Shown piece by piece: positions 9,431-18,487 of a stretch of 64,000 bases of DNA. The number at the start of each line of letters is the position of its first letter. Position 1 is the first letter of the stretch. The stretch lies in NCBI GenBank assembly GCA_019112875.1, contig DXIO01000091.1, positions 1 through 64,000 of the forward strand, written 5' to 3'. The notes under the pieces were generated by a model, which was not told where the DNA came from, did no database searches, and saw nothing but the letters and a program-made list of their open reading frames with translations. Position numbers and translations under genes: made by a program. The DNA comes from Candidatus Aquabacterium excrementipullorum (GTDB lineage: Bacteria > Pseudomonadota > Gammaproteobacteria > Burkholderiales > Burkholderiaceae_C).

Positions 9431-10240
9431 GTGCTGAATCCGTTCCACTCGACCCTGCTGCCGCCCTCCACCCTGTCCGCCAAGGGGTTGCGGGTGGCCA
9501 CGTACAACATCCACAAGGGCGTGCGGGGCATGGGCCCTACGAAGCGCCTGGAGATCCACAACCTGGGCCTGGCCGTCGAGGCGCTGGACGCCGACATCGT
9601 CTGCCTGCAGGAGGTGCGCAGCTTCAACCACCAGGAGGCGCGCAAGTTCTCCGTCACGCAGTTCGGGCACGGCTGCTGGCCCGACAAGGCCCAGGCCGAC
9701 TACCTGGCGCCCGAGGGCTACGACGTGGCCTACCGCACCAACGCCGTCACCAAGCATGGCGAGCACGGCAACGCCCTGCTCTCGCGCTGGCCGCTGGGCA
9801 ACATCGGCCACCACGATGTGTCCGACCACCGCTTCGAGCAACGCGGCCTGCTGCACGTGCCGGTGCAGTGGAACGGCATCGAGGTGCACGTGGTGGTGGT
9901 GCACCTGGGCCTGATCCATTCCAGCCGCGTGCGCCAGGCAGCGCGCGTGGCCAAGCTGGTGGCCGAGCAACTGCCGCCCGACGCGCCCGTGGTGATCGCG
10001 GGTGATTTCAACGACTGGAACGAGGCGCTGGACCACATCCTGGTCGATGCCGGCCTGACGCGTGCGCGCACGCTGACCGCCGAGCGTGTGCCCACCTACC
10101 CCTCGCGCGTGCCGGTGCTGGCGCTGGACCGCGTCTACACGCGTGGCTTGCAGTGCCAGTCGATCCTGGTGCCGCGCGGTGGCGCGTGGGCGCGGTTGTC
10201 TGACCACCTGCCGCTGGTGGCGGAGTTCGAGCTGGCGTGA
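9431..10240 (+). CDS. Endonuclease/exonuclease/phosphatase family hydrolase
   Basis: EEP-superfamily metal-dependent hydrolase of 269 residues (DNase I / exonuclease III / sphingomyelinase fold). Conserved parts are VATYNIHKG (Asn of the metal site), DIVCLQEVR (catalytic Glu), GDFNDWNEALD (GDFN motif) and the terminal LSDHLPLVAEF (SDH motif with the catalytic His). No signal peptide is obvious. Its TGA overlaps the ATG of the cardiolipin synthase gene. This pairing recurs in betaproteobacteria and suggests a role linked to membrane phospholipid metabolism, but the substrate is unknown. Confidence 0.88.
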   Translation: MLNPFHSTLLPPSTLSAKGLRVATYNIHKGVRGMGPTKRLEIHNLGLAVEALDADIVCLQEVRSFNHQEARKFSVTQFGHGCWPDKAQADYLAPEGYDVAYRTNAVTKHGEHGNALLSRWPLGNIGHHDVSDHRFEQRGLLHVPVQWNGIEVHVVVVHLGLIHSSRVRQAARVAKLVAEQLPPDAPVVIAGDFNDWNEALDHILVDAGLTRARTLTAERVPTYPSRVPVLALDRVYTRGLQCQSILVPRGGAWARLSDHLPLVAEFELA

Positions 10241-11577
10241 TGCAAGGTCCCCCACGGCATCTGAGCTTCGGTGACGATGCCACGCAGTCCCTCTCGCTGA
10301 CCTGGTACGCGCAGCGCAAGCCGGTGTTCACCGGCGGCAACCGGGTCACGCTGCTCAAGGGCGGCCGGGACCTGTTCCCGGCCATGGTGAAGGCCATCGA
10401 CGAGGCCCAGGACAGCGTCTGGCTGGCCAACTACCTGACCGGCCCTGGTGGCCAATCCGACCTGGTGTTCGAGGCGCTGATCCGCGCGGCGCAACGTGGC
10501 GTGGCCGTGCAGGTGGTGATGGACGGCGTGGGCTCGCGCGAGGTGCCGCAGGCCTTCTGGCAGCGGCTGCGCGACCATGGTGTCCAGCTGGCCATCTACC
10601 GCCCGGTGAGCGGCCTGCTGTCGGCGCTGAACAGCCGTAACTGGCGGCGCATGCACCTCAAGCTGTGCGTGGCCGACGAGGATCTGGGCTTCGTGGGCGG
10701 CATCAACCTGATCGACGACCACAACGACCTGGCCCAGGGCTGGACCTCCGGCCCGCCGCGCCTGGACTACGCCGTGCAGGTGCAAGGCCCCGCCGCCACG
10801 CCGGTGCAGCACACGATCCGCGCGATGTGGACACGCGCCACGCTGGGCCGCGACTGGCGCGACGACCTGATCGACTGGGTGAAGGTGCCTGGTCGCATGA
10901 AGCGCCTGCGCCGCGTGTGGCAGCAGGCCCGGCTGCGCCTGCCACCGGTAGAGCAAGGACAGATCAGCGCGAGCGCGGGCATCCGCCTGCCGATGCGCTG
11001 TGCCTTCGTGCTGCGCGACAACCTGCGCCAGCGCCGCACCATCGAGCGGGCCTCGCTGCAGGCGGTGCAGCAGGCGCGCTCGCATGTGGACATCGTGACA
11101 CCCTACTTCTACCCCGGCCGTGCGCTGCGGCGGGCGCTCAAGCACGCGGCCGACCGCGGCGTGCGCGTGCGGCTGCTGCTGCAGGGCAAGGTGGACTACC
11201 GCATCGCGGCCATCGCCGCGCGTGCGCTGTACGACGAACTGCAGGCGCACGGCGTGCGCATCTTCGAATACCAGGCGGCCTGGCTGCATGCCAAGGTGCT
11301 GTGCGTGGACGACGAATGGGCCACGGTGGGCTCATCCAACCTGGACCCGCTGTCGATGCTGGTGAACCTGGAGGGCAACCTGATCGTGCGCGACCGGGGC
11401 TTCGCCAAGACGCTGGCGGCCTCGCTGGCGCGGGACTTCGCCGACAGCGTGGAAGTGCCGGCGCTGGGTGATCTGCGGCAATCGCGTTCGACCCGATGGA
11501 TGCGCGGGGTGCTGAACTGGGTGGCGAAGACCTACCTGCGGCTGGCAGGCGTGAGGCAGCGGGAGTGGCGGGATTGA
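10240..11577 (+). CDS. clsB: Cardiolipin synthase B (phospholipase D family)
   Basis: Phospholipase D superfamily protein of 445 residues that would form cardiolipin at the inner membrane. Two HKD motifs are visible: HLKLCVADED in the first half (about residue 140), followed by GGINLIDDHND, and HAKVLCVDDEWATVGSSNLD in the second half. The second is followed by the typical SSNLDPLS. A GTG three bases upstream is also in frame, but the ATG at 10240 overlaps the stop of the previous gene (TGATG) and gives tight coupling. Length fits ClsB. Confidence 0.88.
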   Translation: MQGPPRHLSFGDDATQSLSLTWYAQRKPVFTGGNRVTLLKGGRDLFPAMVKAIDEAQDSVWLANYLTGPGGQSDLVFEALIRAAQRGVAVQVVMDGVGSREVPQAFWQRLRDHGVQLAIYRPVSGLLSALNSRNWRRMHLKLCVADEDLGFVGGINLIDDHNDLAQGWTSGPPRLDYAVQVQGPAATPVQHTIRAMWTRATLGRDWRDDLIDWVKVPGRMKRLRRVWQQARLRLPPVEQGQISASAGIRLPMRCAFVLRDNLRQRRTIERASLQAVQQARSHVDIVTPYFYPGRALRRALKHAADRGVRVRLLLQGKVDYRIAAIAARALYDELQAHGVRIFEYQAAWLHAKVLCVDDEWATVGSSNLDPLSMLVNLEGNLIVRDRGFAKTLAASLARDFADSVEVPALGDLRQSRSTRWMRGVLNWVAKTYLRLAGVRQREWRD

Positions 11578-11665
11578 TGGTCGCCGCGGTGGTAAGCAAG
11601 GCCGCGAAACCGACTTCGCCCTGCTGACACACAGAGAGCACAGGCCACGTCGGTGGACCTGTCGA

Positions 11666-12208
11666 TCACACGCGCCAGCACGCTCCATGGCGTGGCGCGG
11701 CGGGCCATTGCGAAGGCGTGGCAGGGCAATGCCCCTCGCCATGCTGAGCAACCCAGCGGCGCGCCAGCATCCAGCCACCGTGGGCCACGATGACACCAGC
11801 CTGCGCGGGCGGTGTCCACGCCGCAGCCCGCATCAGCACTTGGCGTAGGCTCTCGCCATCGCCAGGTGCGTGGTCGGCGAAATCGGCACACCAAGCCTCC
11901 ACCGGAGCCTGTCCGATGTCGGCCCAGTCGCGGCCATCCCAAGCGCCGAAATCGGCCTCACGCAACTCAGGCATCACCACGTGACGCCAGCCCCAGCGGC
12001 GCAGCACTTTGCCGACATCGCGGCAGCGTCGCAGATCCGAGGTGCAGACGAGCTTTGGCGAGCCGTTGCGAGAGGCCTCGCGGCGGATGCGCCGCGCCAA
12101 GCGGCGGGCTTTGCGCGGGTCCAGCCGCAGATCCGTGTGGCCGATGCAGCGGCCTTCGGCGCCTTGGGCTCTGGGATGGCGCCAGGCCCACCAACCGACG
12201 TCGCTCAC
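11666..12208 (-). CDS. cobC: Histidine phosphatase family protein, probable alpha-ribazole phosphatase
   Basis: Histidine-phosphatase-fold protein of 180 residues. CobC removes the 5'-phosphate from alpha-ribazole phosphate or adenosylcobalamin phosphate at the end of B12 assembly. The phosphorylated His lies in WRHPRAQGAEGRCIGHTDL, so the usual RHG is RHP here. Other family parts are CTSDLRRC, the acidic MPELREADFGAWDG and the second catalytic His in VIVAHGGWM. The GTG start at 12208 overlaps the cobS stop (GTGA), placing this as the last gene of the cobalamin operon. The reading frame continues open upstream through cobS, but that sequence is not phosphatase-like. Confidence 0.8.
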   Translation of the reverse strand: MSDVGWWAWRHPRAQGAEGRCIGHTDLRLDPRKARRLARRIRREASRNGSPKLVCTSDLRRCRDVGKVLRRWGWRHVVMPELREADFGAWDGRDWADIGQAPVEAWCADFADHAPGDGESLRQVLMRAAAWTPPAQAGVIVAHGGWMLARRWVAQHGEGHCPATPSQWPAAPRHGACWRV

Positions 12209-13101
12209 CACCGCACCCACGTGACAGGGTGCACCACCGCCAGCCAGGCCAGCAGGCTCAGCACCTCGGTGATCTGCTGGGCAGCGCCCAAGGTGTCGCC
12301 GGTGTAGCCGCCCAAGCGTCGGCGGAGCCAGCGCGCCACCCACCCTGTGCCCAGGGCCACGGCCAGGCTGGCCCAGCCCATGGCGTGCAACAAGGTGGGC
12401 ACGGGCCAGCCGATGTGGTCCACCCAGGCCACCAGGGCCACGCTGACCACCGCCCAGCCGAGCACCGCGCCCAGAACACCACCCCAGGAGACCTGCGTGG
12501 CCAGGGGTTTGGCCTTGGCATGCGCCACATCGCCCGCGTAAGGCAAGGCGCGGATCACCAGCACCGGCGCCAGACGCGAGGTGGTGTGGCTCCAGAGCAG
12601 CGCCATCAGCGTCCATCCCAGCAGCACCTGGTGCACGTGGCTGCTTTCGGCATCGTTGAGCTCGCCCAGCACGGGGGCCAGCAGGCTGGTCAGCACCGCG
12701 GCCTTGAGGCCCAGCATCAGGGCCAGGCCCAAGGCGCCGTAGCTGCCCAGGCGCGAATCCTTCATGATCGTCAGGGCGCGTTCGCGGTCCACCGTGCCGC
12801 CCAGGCCATCGCAGGTATCTGCCCAGCCATCTTCATGGAAGCCACCGGTCATCCACACGGTGAAGGCCATGCTCAGCAGCACGGCCACCAGCGGCGGCCA
12901 CCACAGGCTGGCGATGGCCAGCACCAGTGCACCGGCCACACCCACGACCGCGCCGACCAGCGGAAAGTGCCGCGCACAGGCCTGCAGCCATTCGGGCTGG
13001 TAGCCCACCCAGGCCGGCACCGGCACGCGCGTGAAGAACTGCAGCGCCGTGAAGAACAGGCGCAGTTCAAGGATCAGGCGCGAGACGATGGATCTGAGCA
13101 T
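12205..13101 (-). CDS. cobS: Adenosylcobinamide-GDP ribazoletransferase
   Basis: Integral inner-membrane enzyme of 298 residues that joins adenosylcobinamide-GDP to alpha-ribazole to give adenosylcobalamin. The N-terminal motif LFFTALQFFTRVPVPAW is diagnostic, as are GFHEDGWADTCDGLGG (metal-binding acidic residues at about 78-93) and the DSRLGSYGALGLAL stretch. Several membrane segments follow. It starts 25 bp after cobT and overlaps cobC by four bases. Confidence 0.93.
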   Translation of the reverse strand: MLRSIVSRLILELRLFFTALQFFTRVPVPAWVGYQPEWLQACARHFPLVGAVVGVAGALVLAIASLWWPPLVAVLLSMAFTVWMTGGFHEDGWADTCDGLGGTVDRERALTIMKDSRLGSYGALGLALMLGLKAAVLTSLLAPVLGELNDAESSHVHQVLLGWTLMALLWSHTTSRLAPVLVIRALPYAGDVAHAKAKPLATQVSWGGVLGAVLGWAVVSVALVAWVDHIGWPVPTLLHAMGWASLAVALGTGWVARWLRRRLGGYTGDTLGAAQQITEVLSLLAWLAVVHPVTWVRW

Positions 13102-13126
13102 GGGCGGTTGGCTGCGGACGGATGGC

Positions 13127-14179
13127 TCAGGCCTGCCGCTCGCTCACCTTGGCGTCGGCGAAGCTGGCCATGTCGCGCAGGATACGGCACGCCGATGCGA
13201 GCAGGGGCCAGGCCAGCGCGGCGCCCGAGCCCTCACCCAGGCGCAGGCCCAGGTGCAGCAGGGGCTGCGCGCCCAGCCAGGCCAGCAGGCGCGCGTGGCC
13301 GGCTTCGTCGGACTGGTGCGCGAACACGCAGCGTTGCAGCACCAAGGGCCGCAGGGCCTGGGCCACGAGCACCGCGCTGGTGGCGATGAAGCCGTCGACC
13401 ACGATCACGCGGTTCTGCGCGGCGGCTTCGAGCACGGCACCGCACATCATGGCGATCTCGAACCCGCCCAGCGCGGCCAGTGCCCGCAGGGGCTGGGACG
13501 CCTTGGCATTGACCTTGAGCGCCTGGTTCAGCACGGCCAGCTTGCGCTTGAGGCCCGCGTCGTCCAGGCCGGTGCCACGGCCCACGCACTGGGCCAGCGG
13601 CGTGCCAGTGAGGCGGCTCATCAGCAGGGCCGCGCTGGAGGTGTTGCCGATGCCCATCTCGCCGAGCAGCAGCGTGTTGCCGGGCAAGTGCCTGACCAGA
13701 TCGGCACCTGCTGCCAATGCCGCTTCGCATTGCGCCACGGTCATGGCGGGGCCTTGCGACGCATCGGCCGTGCCGGCGCCAATCTTGCGAATCTGCAAGC
13801 CTTCGCGCGGGGCGATGTCACGTGCCACGCCGGCATCGACCACGGTGAGCGCCAGGCCGTGCTGGCGGGCCAGCACGCTGATGGCCGCACCGCCGGCCAG
13901 GAAGTTCTCGACCATCTGCCACGTCACGTCGCTGGGGAAGGCCGACACGCCGCGCGCGGCCAGGCCGTGATCGCCCGCGAACACCACCACTTGCGGATCG
14001 ATCAGCTCGGGCGTTTCGCTGCCCAGGATCAGGCCGAGTTGCAAGGCCAGGGATTCCAGGCGACCCAGCGAGCCCAGCGGCTTGGTCTTGTGGTCGATGC
14101 GGTGGCACAGGCGTTCGGCCAGGGCGGTGTCACGCAGATCGGCGAGGGTGGGAGGGTTGAAGGTGGACAGCGCTGTCAT
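13127..14179 (-). CDS. cobT: Nicotinate-nucleotide--dimethylbenzimidazole phosphoribosyltransferase
   Basis: Cytosolic enzyme of 350 residues that transfers ribose phosphate from nicotinate mononucleotide to the lower-ligand base, making alpha-ribazole phosphate. Recognisable parts are the N-terminal KTKPLGSLGRLESLALQLG, the FAGDHGLAARGVSAFPSDVT segment, LLGEMGIGNTSSAALL and the C-terminal FAHQSDEAGHARLL, which includes the conserved catalytic Glu. The length is normal for CobT. It lies between cobQ (36 bp upstream) and cobS (25 bp downstream) in the operon. Confidence 0.95.
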   Translation of the reverse strand: MTALSTFNPPTLADLRDTALAERLCHRIDHKTKPLGSLGRLESLALQLGLILGSETPELIDPQVVVFAGDHGLAARGVSAFPSDVTWQMVENFLAGGAAISVLARQHGLALTVVDAGVARDIAPREGLQIRKIGAGTADASQGPAMTVAQCEAALAAGADLVRHLPGNTLLLGEMGIGNTSSAALLMSRLTGTPLAQCVGRGTGLDDAGLKRKLAVLNQALKVNAKASQPLRALAALGGFEIAMMCGAVLEAAAQNRVIVVDGFIATSAVLVAQALRPLVLQRCVFAHQSDEAGHARLLAWLGAQPLLHLGLRLGEGSGAALAWPLLASACRILRDMASFADAKVSERQA

Positions 14180-14215
14180 GGCGTGCGGAAGCGAAAACGG
14201 GTCAAGAAGAAGCGG

Positions 14216-15763
14216 TCAAGGCGCCTGGATAAGTTCAGCCAGGGCACCCGGGGCGAAATGCTGGTCGATGTAATCGGCGAGCCCGTCCATGACGCGGTTC
14301 AGCGACGGGGCCTGGGCGCCGAACAGGGCGCGCATGGCGGCATCGTCCTCGAACAAGCCATGCAGGTACAGGCCCAGCACGCGGCCCTGGCGCCAGCCGA
14401 GGGGCTGGCCATCGGCATCGAGCAGGATGGGATGGGTGGTGTCTGTGGGCTTGGCATCAGGCGTGAGGAGCGTGTGGGCATTGGTCGCGTACGTGCGGCC
14501 GTGGTGGATCTCGTAGCCTTGCACGCGTACACCGGCCAGGGCTCGCCAAGGGTCGGCGGCGTTGTCGTCGGGGTTCAGCGCCAGGTCGGTGAACACGGCG
14601 TGCGTCTCGCGCAGCAGCTTGTGGGCATCGAAGCGGGTGTGCAGGTTGAGGAGGCCCAGGCCTTCGATGACAGCGCCAGCCTGGCCTTCGACGCCCTCGG
14701 GGTCGGACAGGGTGCGCCCCAGCATCTGCAAGCCACCGCAGATGCCCAGCACCGCACCGCCCCGCTGCGCATGGTCGATCACGGCACAGTCCAGGCCCTG
14801 CGCGCGCAGCCAGGCCAGGTCGGCCGTGGTGTGCTTGGAGCCGGGCAGGATCACCCAGTCAGCGCCATCGAGATCACGCGGGTGGCGCGCCCACACCAGA
14901 CGCACGCCAGGCGCAGCGCGCAAGGGCTGGAACTCATCGAGGTTGCTGATGCGCGGGTACGCCAGCACGGCGATGCGCAGCACGCGGTCGGCGCCATTTG
15001 ATGGACTCGAAGGACCGGTCGCGCGGTCGTCGAACACGCCATCTTCTTCGGGCAGGCCATGGCCACGCCACATGGGCAACACAGCGAGCGTCGGCACGCC
15101 AGTCAGCGCCTGCAACTGCTCGGGGCCGGGCGCGAGCAGGCTGGCATCGCCCCGGAAGCGGTTGAGCACGAAGCCCTTGATCAGGGCACGCTCGTGCGCG
15201 GGCAGCAGTTGGTGCGTGCCGTAGAGGTGGGCAAAGGCGCCGCCCCGGTCGATGTCGGTGACCAGCAGGCACTGGGCCTGCGCGTGAAGCGCCGTGCGCA
15301 TGTTGACGTAGTCGCTGGCGTGCAGGTTGATCTCGGCGGGCGAACCGGCGCCTTCGATCACGACGACATCGTGCGTGGCCATCAACTCATCGAGGGCCTG
15401 ACGCGCATGGGGCCACACATGGTTGCTGCGCTCGCGCCAGGGCACGCAGCGCAGTTCGTCGTGCACCTGCCCCATCACGATGACCTGGCTGGCCGTGTCC
15501 TGCTCGGGCTTGAGCAGCACGGGGTTCATGCGCACATCGGGTCGCACACGCGCGGCCAGGGCCTGAAAGTACTGCGCGCTGCCGATCTCGCCCAGATGGC
15601 CGTCCAGGCCGGGCACGACACGCGCGTTGTTGCTCATGTTCTGCGCCTTGAAGGGGGCCACGCGCAGACCCTGGCGCGCATACCAGCGGCACAGGGCCGT
15701 AGCCAGCCAACTCTTGCCGGCGCCGCTGGTGGTGCCCAGCACCATCACCGCGCGGGCGTTCAT
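14216..15763 (-). CDS. cobQ: Cobyric acid synthase
   Basis: Glutamine-dependent amidotransferase of 515 residues that amidates adenosylcobyrinic acid a,c-diamide to cobyric acid. The N-terminal dethiobiotin-synthetase-like ATP domain carries LGTTSGAGKS and PFKAQNMSNNA (first 45 residues). The C-terminal class I glutaminase domain has the nucleophile in LGICGGLQMLG and a catalytic His near LYLHGLFED. Its start overlaps the cobD stop by four bases. It is a de novo step, so the organism either makes corrin rings from genes outside this window or amidates imported precursors. Confidence 0.95.
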   Translation of the reverse strand: MNARAVMVLGTTSGAGKSWLATALCRWYARQGLRVAPFKAQNMSNNARVVPGLDGHLGEIGSAQYFQALAARVRPDVRMNPVLLKPEQDTASQVIVMGQVHDELRCVPWRERSNHVWPHARQALDELMATHDVVVIEGAGSPAEINLHASDYVNMRTALHAQAQCLLVTDIDRGGAFAHLYGTHQLLPAHERALIKGFVLNRFRGDASLLAPGPEQLQALTGVPTLAVLPMWRGHGLPEEDGVFDDRATGPSSPSNGADRVLRIAVLAYPRISNLDEFQPLRAAPGVRLVWARHPRDLDGADWVILPGSKHTTADLAWLRAQGLDCAVIDHAQRGGAVLGICGGLQMLGRTLSDPEGVEGQAGAVIEGLGLLNLHTRFDAHKLLRETHAVFTDLALNPDDNAADPWRALAGVRVQGYEIHHGRTYATNAHTLLTPDAKPTDTTHPILLDADGQPLGWRQGRVLGLYLHGLFEDDAAMRALFGAQAPSLNRVMDGLADYIDQHFAPGALAELIQAP

Positions 15764-16845
15764 GCGGCGTCCTTCCAGCCAGTGGCCGCATGCGCCAGTG
15801 CGTGCTGCAGGGCCTGGCGTGCCTCGAATGGCTGCGTGCTCAGACGCAGCCAGCCAGGCAAGCCCATGCTGGCGGTGTCGCGCAGCTTGATGCCGTGGGC
15901 GCGCAAGGCCTGCAGCCAGGTGCGCCGCGACACCGCGTCATCCACGACGGCTTGCGATGGCCGCGCCAGGAAGAACGGCGTGACCGACGCCTGGCACTGC
16001 CAGCCCACCGCGGCCAGCTGGTGCTGCTGCTCGCCACGCCAGGCCAGCAAGGTGGCGCGCGATTGGGCCAGCCAGGTCTGAGTGGTTTCGTCGCACCAGG
16101 CGTGCCACAGCGCGACGCCTTCGGCCGACAGTACCCAGCTGGGCACGAGGTTCAACATGGCAGGCAACAGCGTTTGAGCAGCATGCACTGGCGCTTGCAA
16201 GGCCCCCGCCCGGATGCCCGTAAGACCCAACGCCTTGTTGGGCGACCACAGTTGCCAGCATCGGCCGGCCACGTCGCCCGGCACGGGGTCGGTGCCCTCC
16301 AGCCGAAGCGGCTCGTAGGCGCGGTCCAACGCCACGATCAGCTTGGGATGCACGGCCATGATGCCGGCCAGAGCGCGCCAGAAGCTGGTGGGCAGGCTCA
16401 TCCCCGTCGGATTGCAGGGCTCGCACAGCCACAGCAACGTCGGCTGTTCCGATGTCTGCAATGCGTGCAGCAGCGCGGCCGCATCGCCGTAGGCATGTAC
16501 ACGCAAACCCAGGGCGGATGCCGCAGCGCGGTAATCGCCATAGCCGGGCTCGGGCACCCAGACCTCGCGCACGTCTTGCAGGCTGGCCGCCAGTGTCAAG
16601 CGGCGGATGGCCTCGCTGCTGCCGGCCGTGGGCAGTACCCAGGCGGGATCGGTATGCCAATGGCGGGCCAGCGCGGCACGCAAGGCGGTGTAGTGCGGGT
16701 CAGGGTAGTGGCGCCGGTCCGCCTCGGCCAGGGCCTTGTGCACACCTGGCGGCGCGGGCAAGGGGTTGGCGTTGGTCGAGAAATCCCAGGCGATGGCCGG
16801 GCCACCATCCGGGCCACCGTGTTCAAGCAACTGGGATGAGTTCAT
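15760..16845 (-). CDS. cobD: Threonine-phosphate decarboxylase (aminotransferase fold)
   Basis: PLP-dependent fold-type I protein of 361 residues. In cobalamin synthesis CobD makes (R)-1-amino-2-propanol phosphate, the nucleotide-loop linker. It begins HGGPDGGPAIAWDFSTNANPL, as in CobD proteins, then YPDPHYTALRAALA, TAGSSEAIRRL and a PLP-lysine region WSPNKALGLTGIRAGAL. The cbiB-cobD-cobQ order supports the assignment over a general histidinol-phosphate aminotransferase. Family naming is confusing: this is Salmonella CobD, called CobC in Pseudomonas denitrificans. Confidence 0.88.
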   Translation of the reverse strand: MNSSQLLEHGGPDGGPAIAWDFSTNANPLPAPPGVHKALAEADRRHYPDPHYTALRAALARHWHTDPAWVLPTAGSSEAIRRLTLAASLQDVREVWVPEPGYGDYRAAASALGLRVHAYGDAAALLHALQTSEQPTLLWLCEPCNPTGMSLPTSFWRALAGIMAVHPKLIVALDRAYEPLRLEGTDPVPGDVAGRCWQLWSPNKALGLTGIRAGALQAPVHAAQTLLPAMLNLVPSWVLSAEGVALWHAWCDETTQTWLAQSRATLLAWRGEQQHQLAAVGWQCQASVTPFFLARPSQAVVDDAVSRRTWLQALRAHGIKLRDTASMGLPGWLRLSTQPFEARQALQHALAHAATGWKDAA

Positions 16846-16863
16846 GTCGGCATCCTTCTTCGC

Positions 16864-17862
16864 TCAGGCGCCGGAAGGCACCCGGGGCAACAGGCCGGTG
16901 CAGAGCAGGGCCAGCGCGGCACCGCAGGCCAGCGCCCACCACACCGCGGCCTGGCACCAGGCCAGCGCACGCGCCGTGTCGGCCGGCGCGGGGCTGGGCG
17001 CACTGGCGTGCAGCGTGTACACCGCGGGCTTGCGCAGGCGCACGTTCAGCAGCAGCGCCATCGTGCCCATGGGCCAGCCACCATTGGGCGATGGCGTGAC
17101 CGCGGCCTCTCGGCGCATCGCGTCCAGCGACAGACGGCGGCCAGCCGCCAGGCACAACAGGAAGGCGGTGATGCGGGCCGGCAGCCAGGACAGTGCATCA
17201 TCGACCCGGGCGGCCCACTTGCCGGCCCATTCGTAGCGGCCTCGGTAGCCCCACATGGCATCGGCCGTGTTGGCGAAGCGGTACAGCGCCGCGCCCGCCA
17301 GGCCGCCCAACGCGAACCAGAACAGCGGCGCGACCACCGAATCATTGAGGTTCTCGGCCAGCGACTCGATGGCGCTTTCGCGTACGCCTTCGGCATCGAG
17401 CGCCTGCACATCGCGGCTGACGAGGTGGCTCAAGCGCTCACGGCCAGACTGCGCCGATTCGGCCAGTGCCCGCTCCACGGCGGCCACCTCGTCGCGCAAC
17501 AGGCGCCAGGCCAGCAATGGCTTGAGCGCCAGTCCCACGGCCAGGGCCTGCAAGGTCTGCGACAACAGGCCGGCATCGGGGTCATGCCAGACGACTAACC
17601 CCAGTATCAGGATCTCGATGCTCAAACCCATGGCCGCGGTCAACAGCGCACCAAACAGCCATGCCATCGCGCCGCCCAGCAGAGCCAGCGATGGCGGCAG
17701 GCGCGTGAGCGCCGGGCCCAGCAGGCCCAGGTAGTGACCCATCCATACCACCGGGTGCGCCCAATTGGGCGGCTCGCCCCAGCAGCGGTCGACCAGCAGG
17801 GCCACCAACGACGGCAGCAAGGCCGGGATCAGCCAGCCCAGGGCCTCATGCACAAGGCTCAT
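16864..17862 (-). CDS. cbiB: Adenosylcobinamide-phosphate synthase
   Basis: Inner-membrane protein of 332 residues that couples cobyric acid to aminopropanol (phosphate). Diagnostic parts are LVDRCWGEPPNWAHPVVWMGHYLG at the N-terminus (first 45 residues), a mid-protein LVSRDVQALDAEGVRESAIESLAENLNDSVVAPLFW and later NTADAMWGYRGRYEWAGK. Several hydrophobic segments are present. Also called CobD in P. denitrificans nomenclature. Spacing to cobO upstream is 12 bp and to cobD downstream 18 bp, consistent with one operon. Confidence 0.93.
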   Translation of the reverse strand: MSLVHEALGWLIPALLPSLVALLVDRCWGEPPNWAHPVVWMGHYLGLLGPALTRLPPSLALLGGAMAWLFGALLTAAMGLSIEILILGLVVWHDPDAGLLSQTLQALAVGLALKPLLAWRLLRDEVAAVERALAESAQSGRERLSHLVSRDVQALDAEGVRESAIESLAENLNDSVVAPLFWFALGGLAGAALYRFANTADAMWGYRGRYEWAGKWAARVDDALSWLPARITAFLLCLAAGRRLSLDAMRREAAVTPSPNGGWPMGTMALLLNVRLRKPAVYTLHASAPSPAPADTARALAWCQAAVWWALACGAALALLCTGLLPRVPSGA

Positions 17863-17874
17863 CGCGCCGCCGGA

Positions 17875-18444
17875 TCAGTCCTCGATGCCACGCTGCGCGG
17901 GGATGCCCGCCTCGTAGGCATGCTTGACCTTGCGCATCTCGGTGACGGTGTCGGCGATGGCGACGACCTCCGGCGGGCAATCGCGCCCGGTGAGCACAAC
18001 GTGCACGTCGCGCGGACGCTGGCTCAGCGTGCGCACCACTTCGTCCAGTGGAAGCCAGCCGTAGATCAACGGGTAGGTGATCTCGTCGAGCACCACCAGG
18101 AAATGCTGGCCTGCGTTGATGAGCTCCGCGGCTTGGGCCCAGCCCTGGCGGGCCAACTCGGCCGAGTGTTCCAGGTCCTTGCTCTTCCAGCTGAAGCCGT
18201 CGCCCAGACCTTCGACAGGCACGCCCAGCGCTTCGAAGGCACGGTGCTCGCCGAAGCGCGCGCTGGGCACTTTCATGAACTGGTAGATCTTCACGGCCTT
18301 GCCACGGCCATGCGCGCGCAGGGCCAGCCCGAAGGCGGCTGTGCTCTTTCCCTTGCCATCGCCGGTGTTGACGATGAGCAGGCCGCGGCGTTCGGTGCGC
18401 TCGGGCTGTTGGGGGGCTTCGGTGGGCGGATTTTGCAAGTCCAT
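17875..18444 (-). CDS. cobO: Cob(I)yrinic acid a,c-diamide adenosyltransferase
   Basis: ATP:corrinoid adenosyltransferase of the CobO/BtuR/CobA family, 189 residues, attaching the 5'-deoxyadenosyl group to cobalt. The P-loop is [15 protein letters not shown] (about residues 27-41). Further family sequence includes [23 protein letters not shown] and the [15 protein letters not shown] acidic segment. The frame is open further upstream, but those residues overlap the intergenic stretch behind btuD; MDLQNPP at 18444 gives normal family length. Confidence 0.93.
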   Translation of the reverse strand: MDLQNPPTEAPQQPERTERRGLLIVNTGDGKGKSTAAFGLALRAHGRGKAVKIYQFMKVPSARFGEHRAFEALGVPVEGLGDGFSWKSKDLEHSAELARQGWAQAAELINAGQHFLVVLDEITYPLIYGWLPLDEVVRTLSQRPRDVHVVLTGRDCPPEVVAIADTVTEMRKVKHAYEAGIPAQRGIED

Positions 18445-18487
18445 GCGGGATCTCAGAGAGTTTGGAATGACACGGGCCGGGCGCGGC

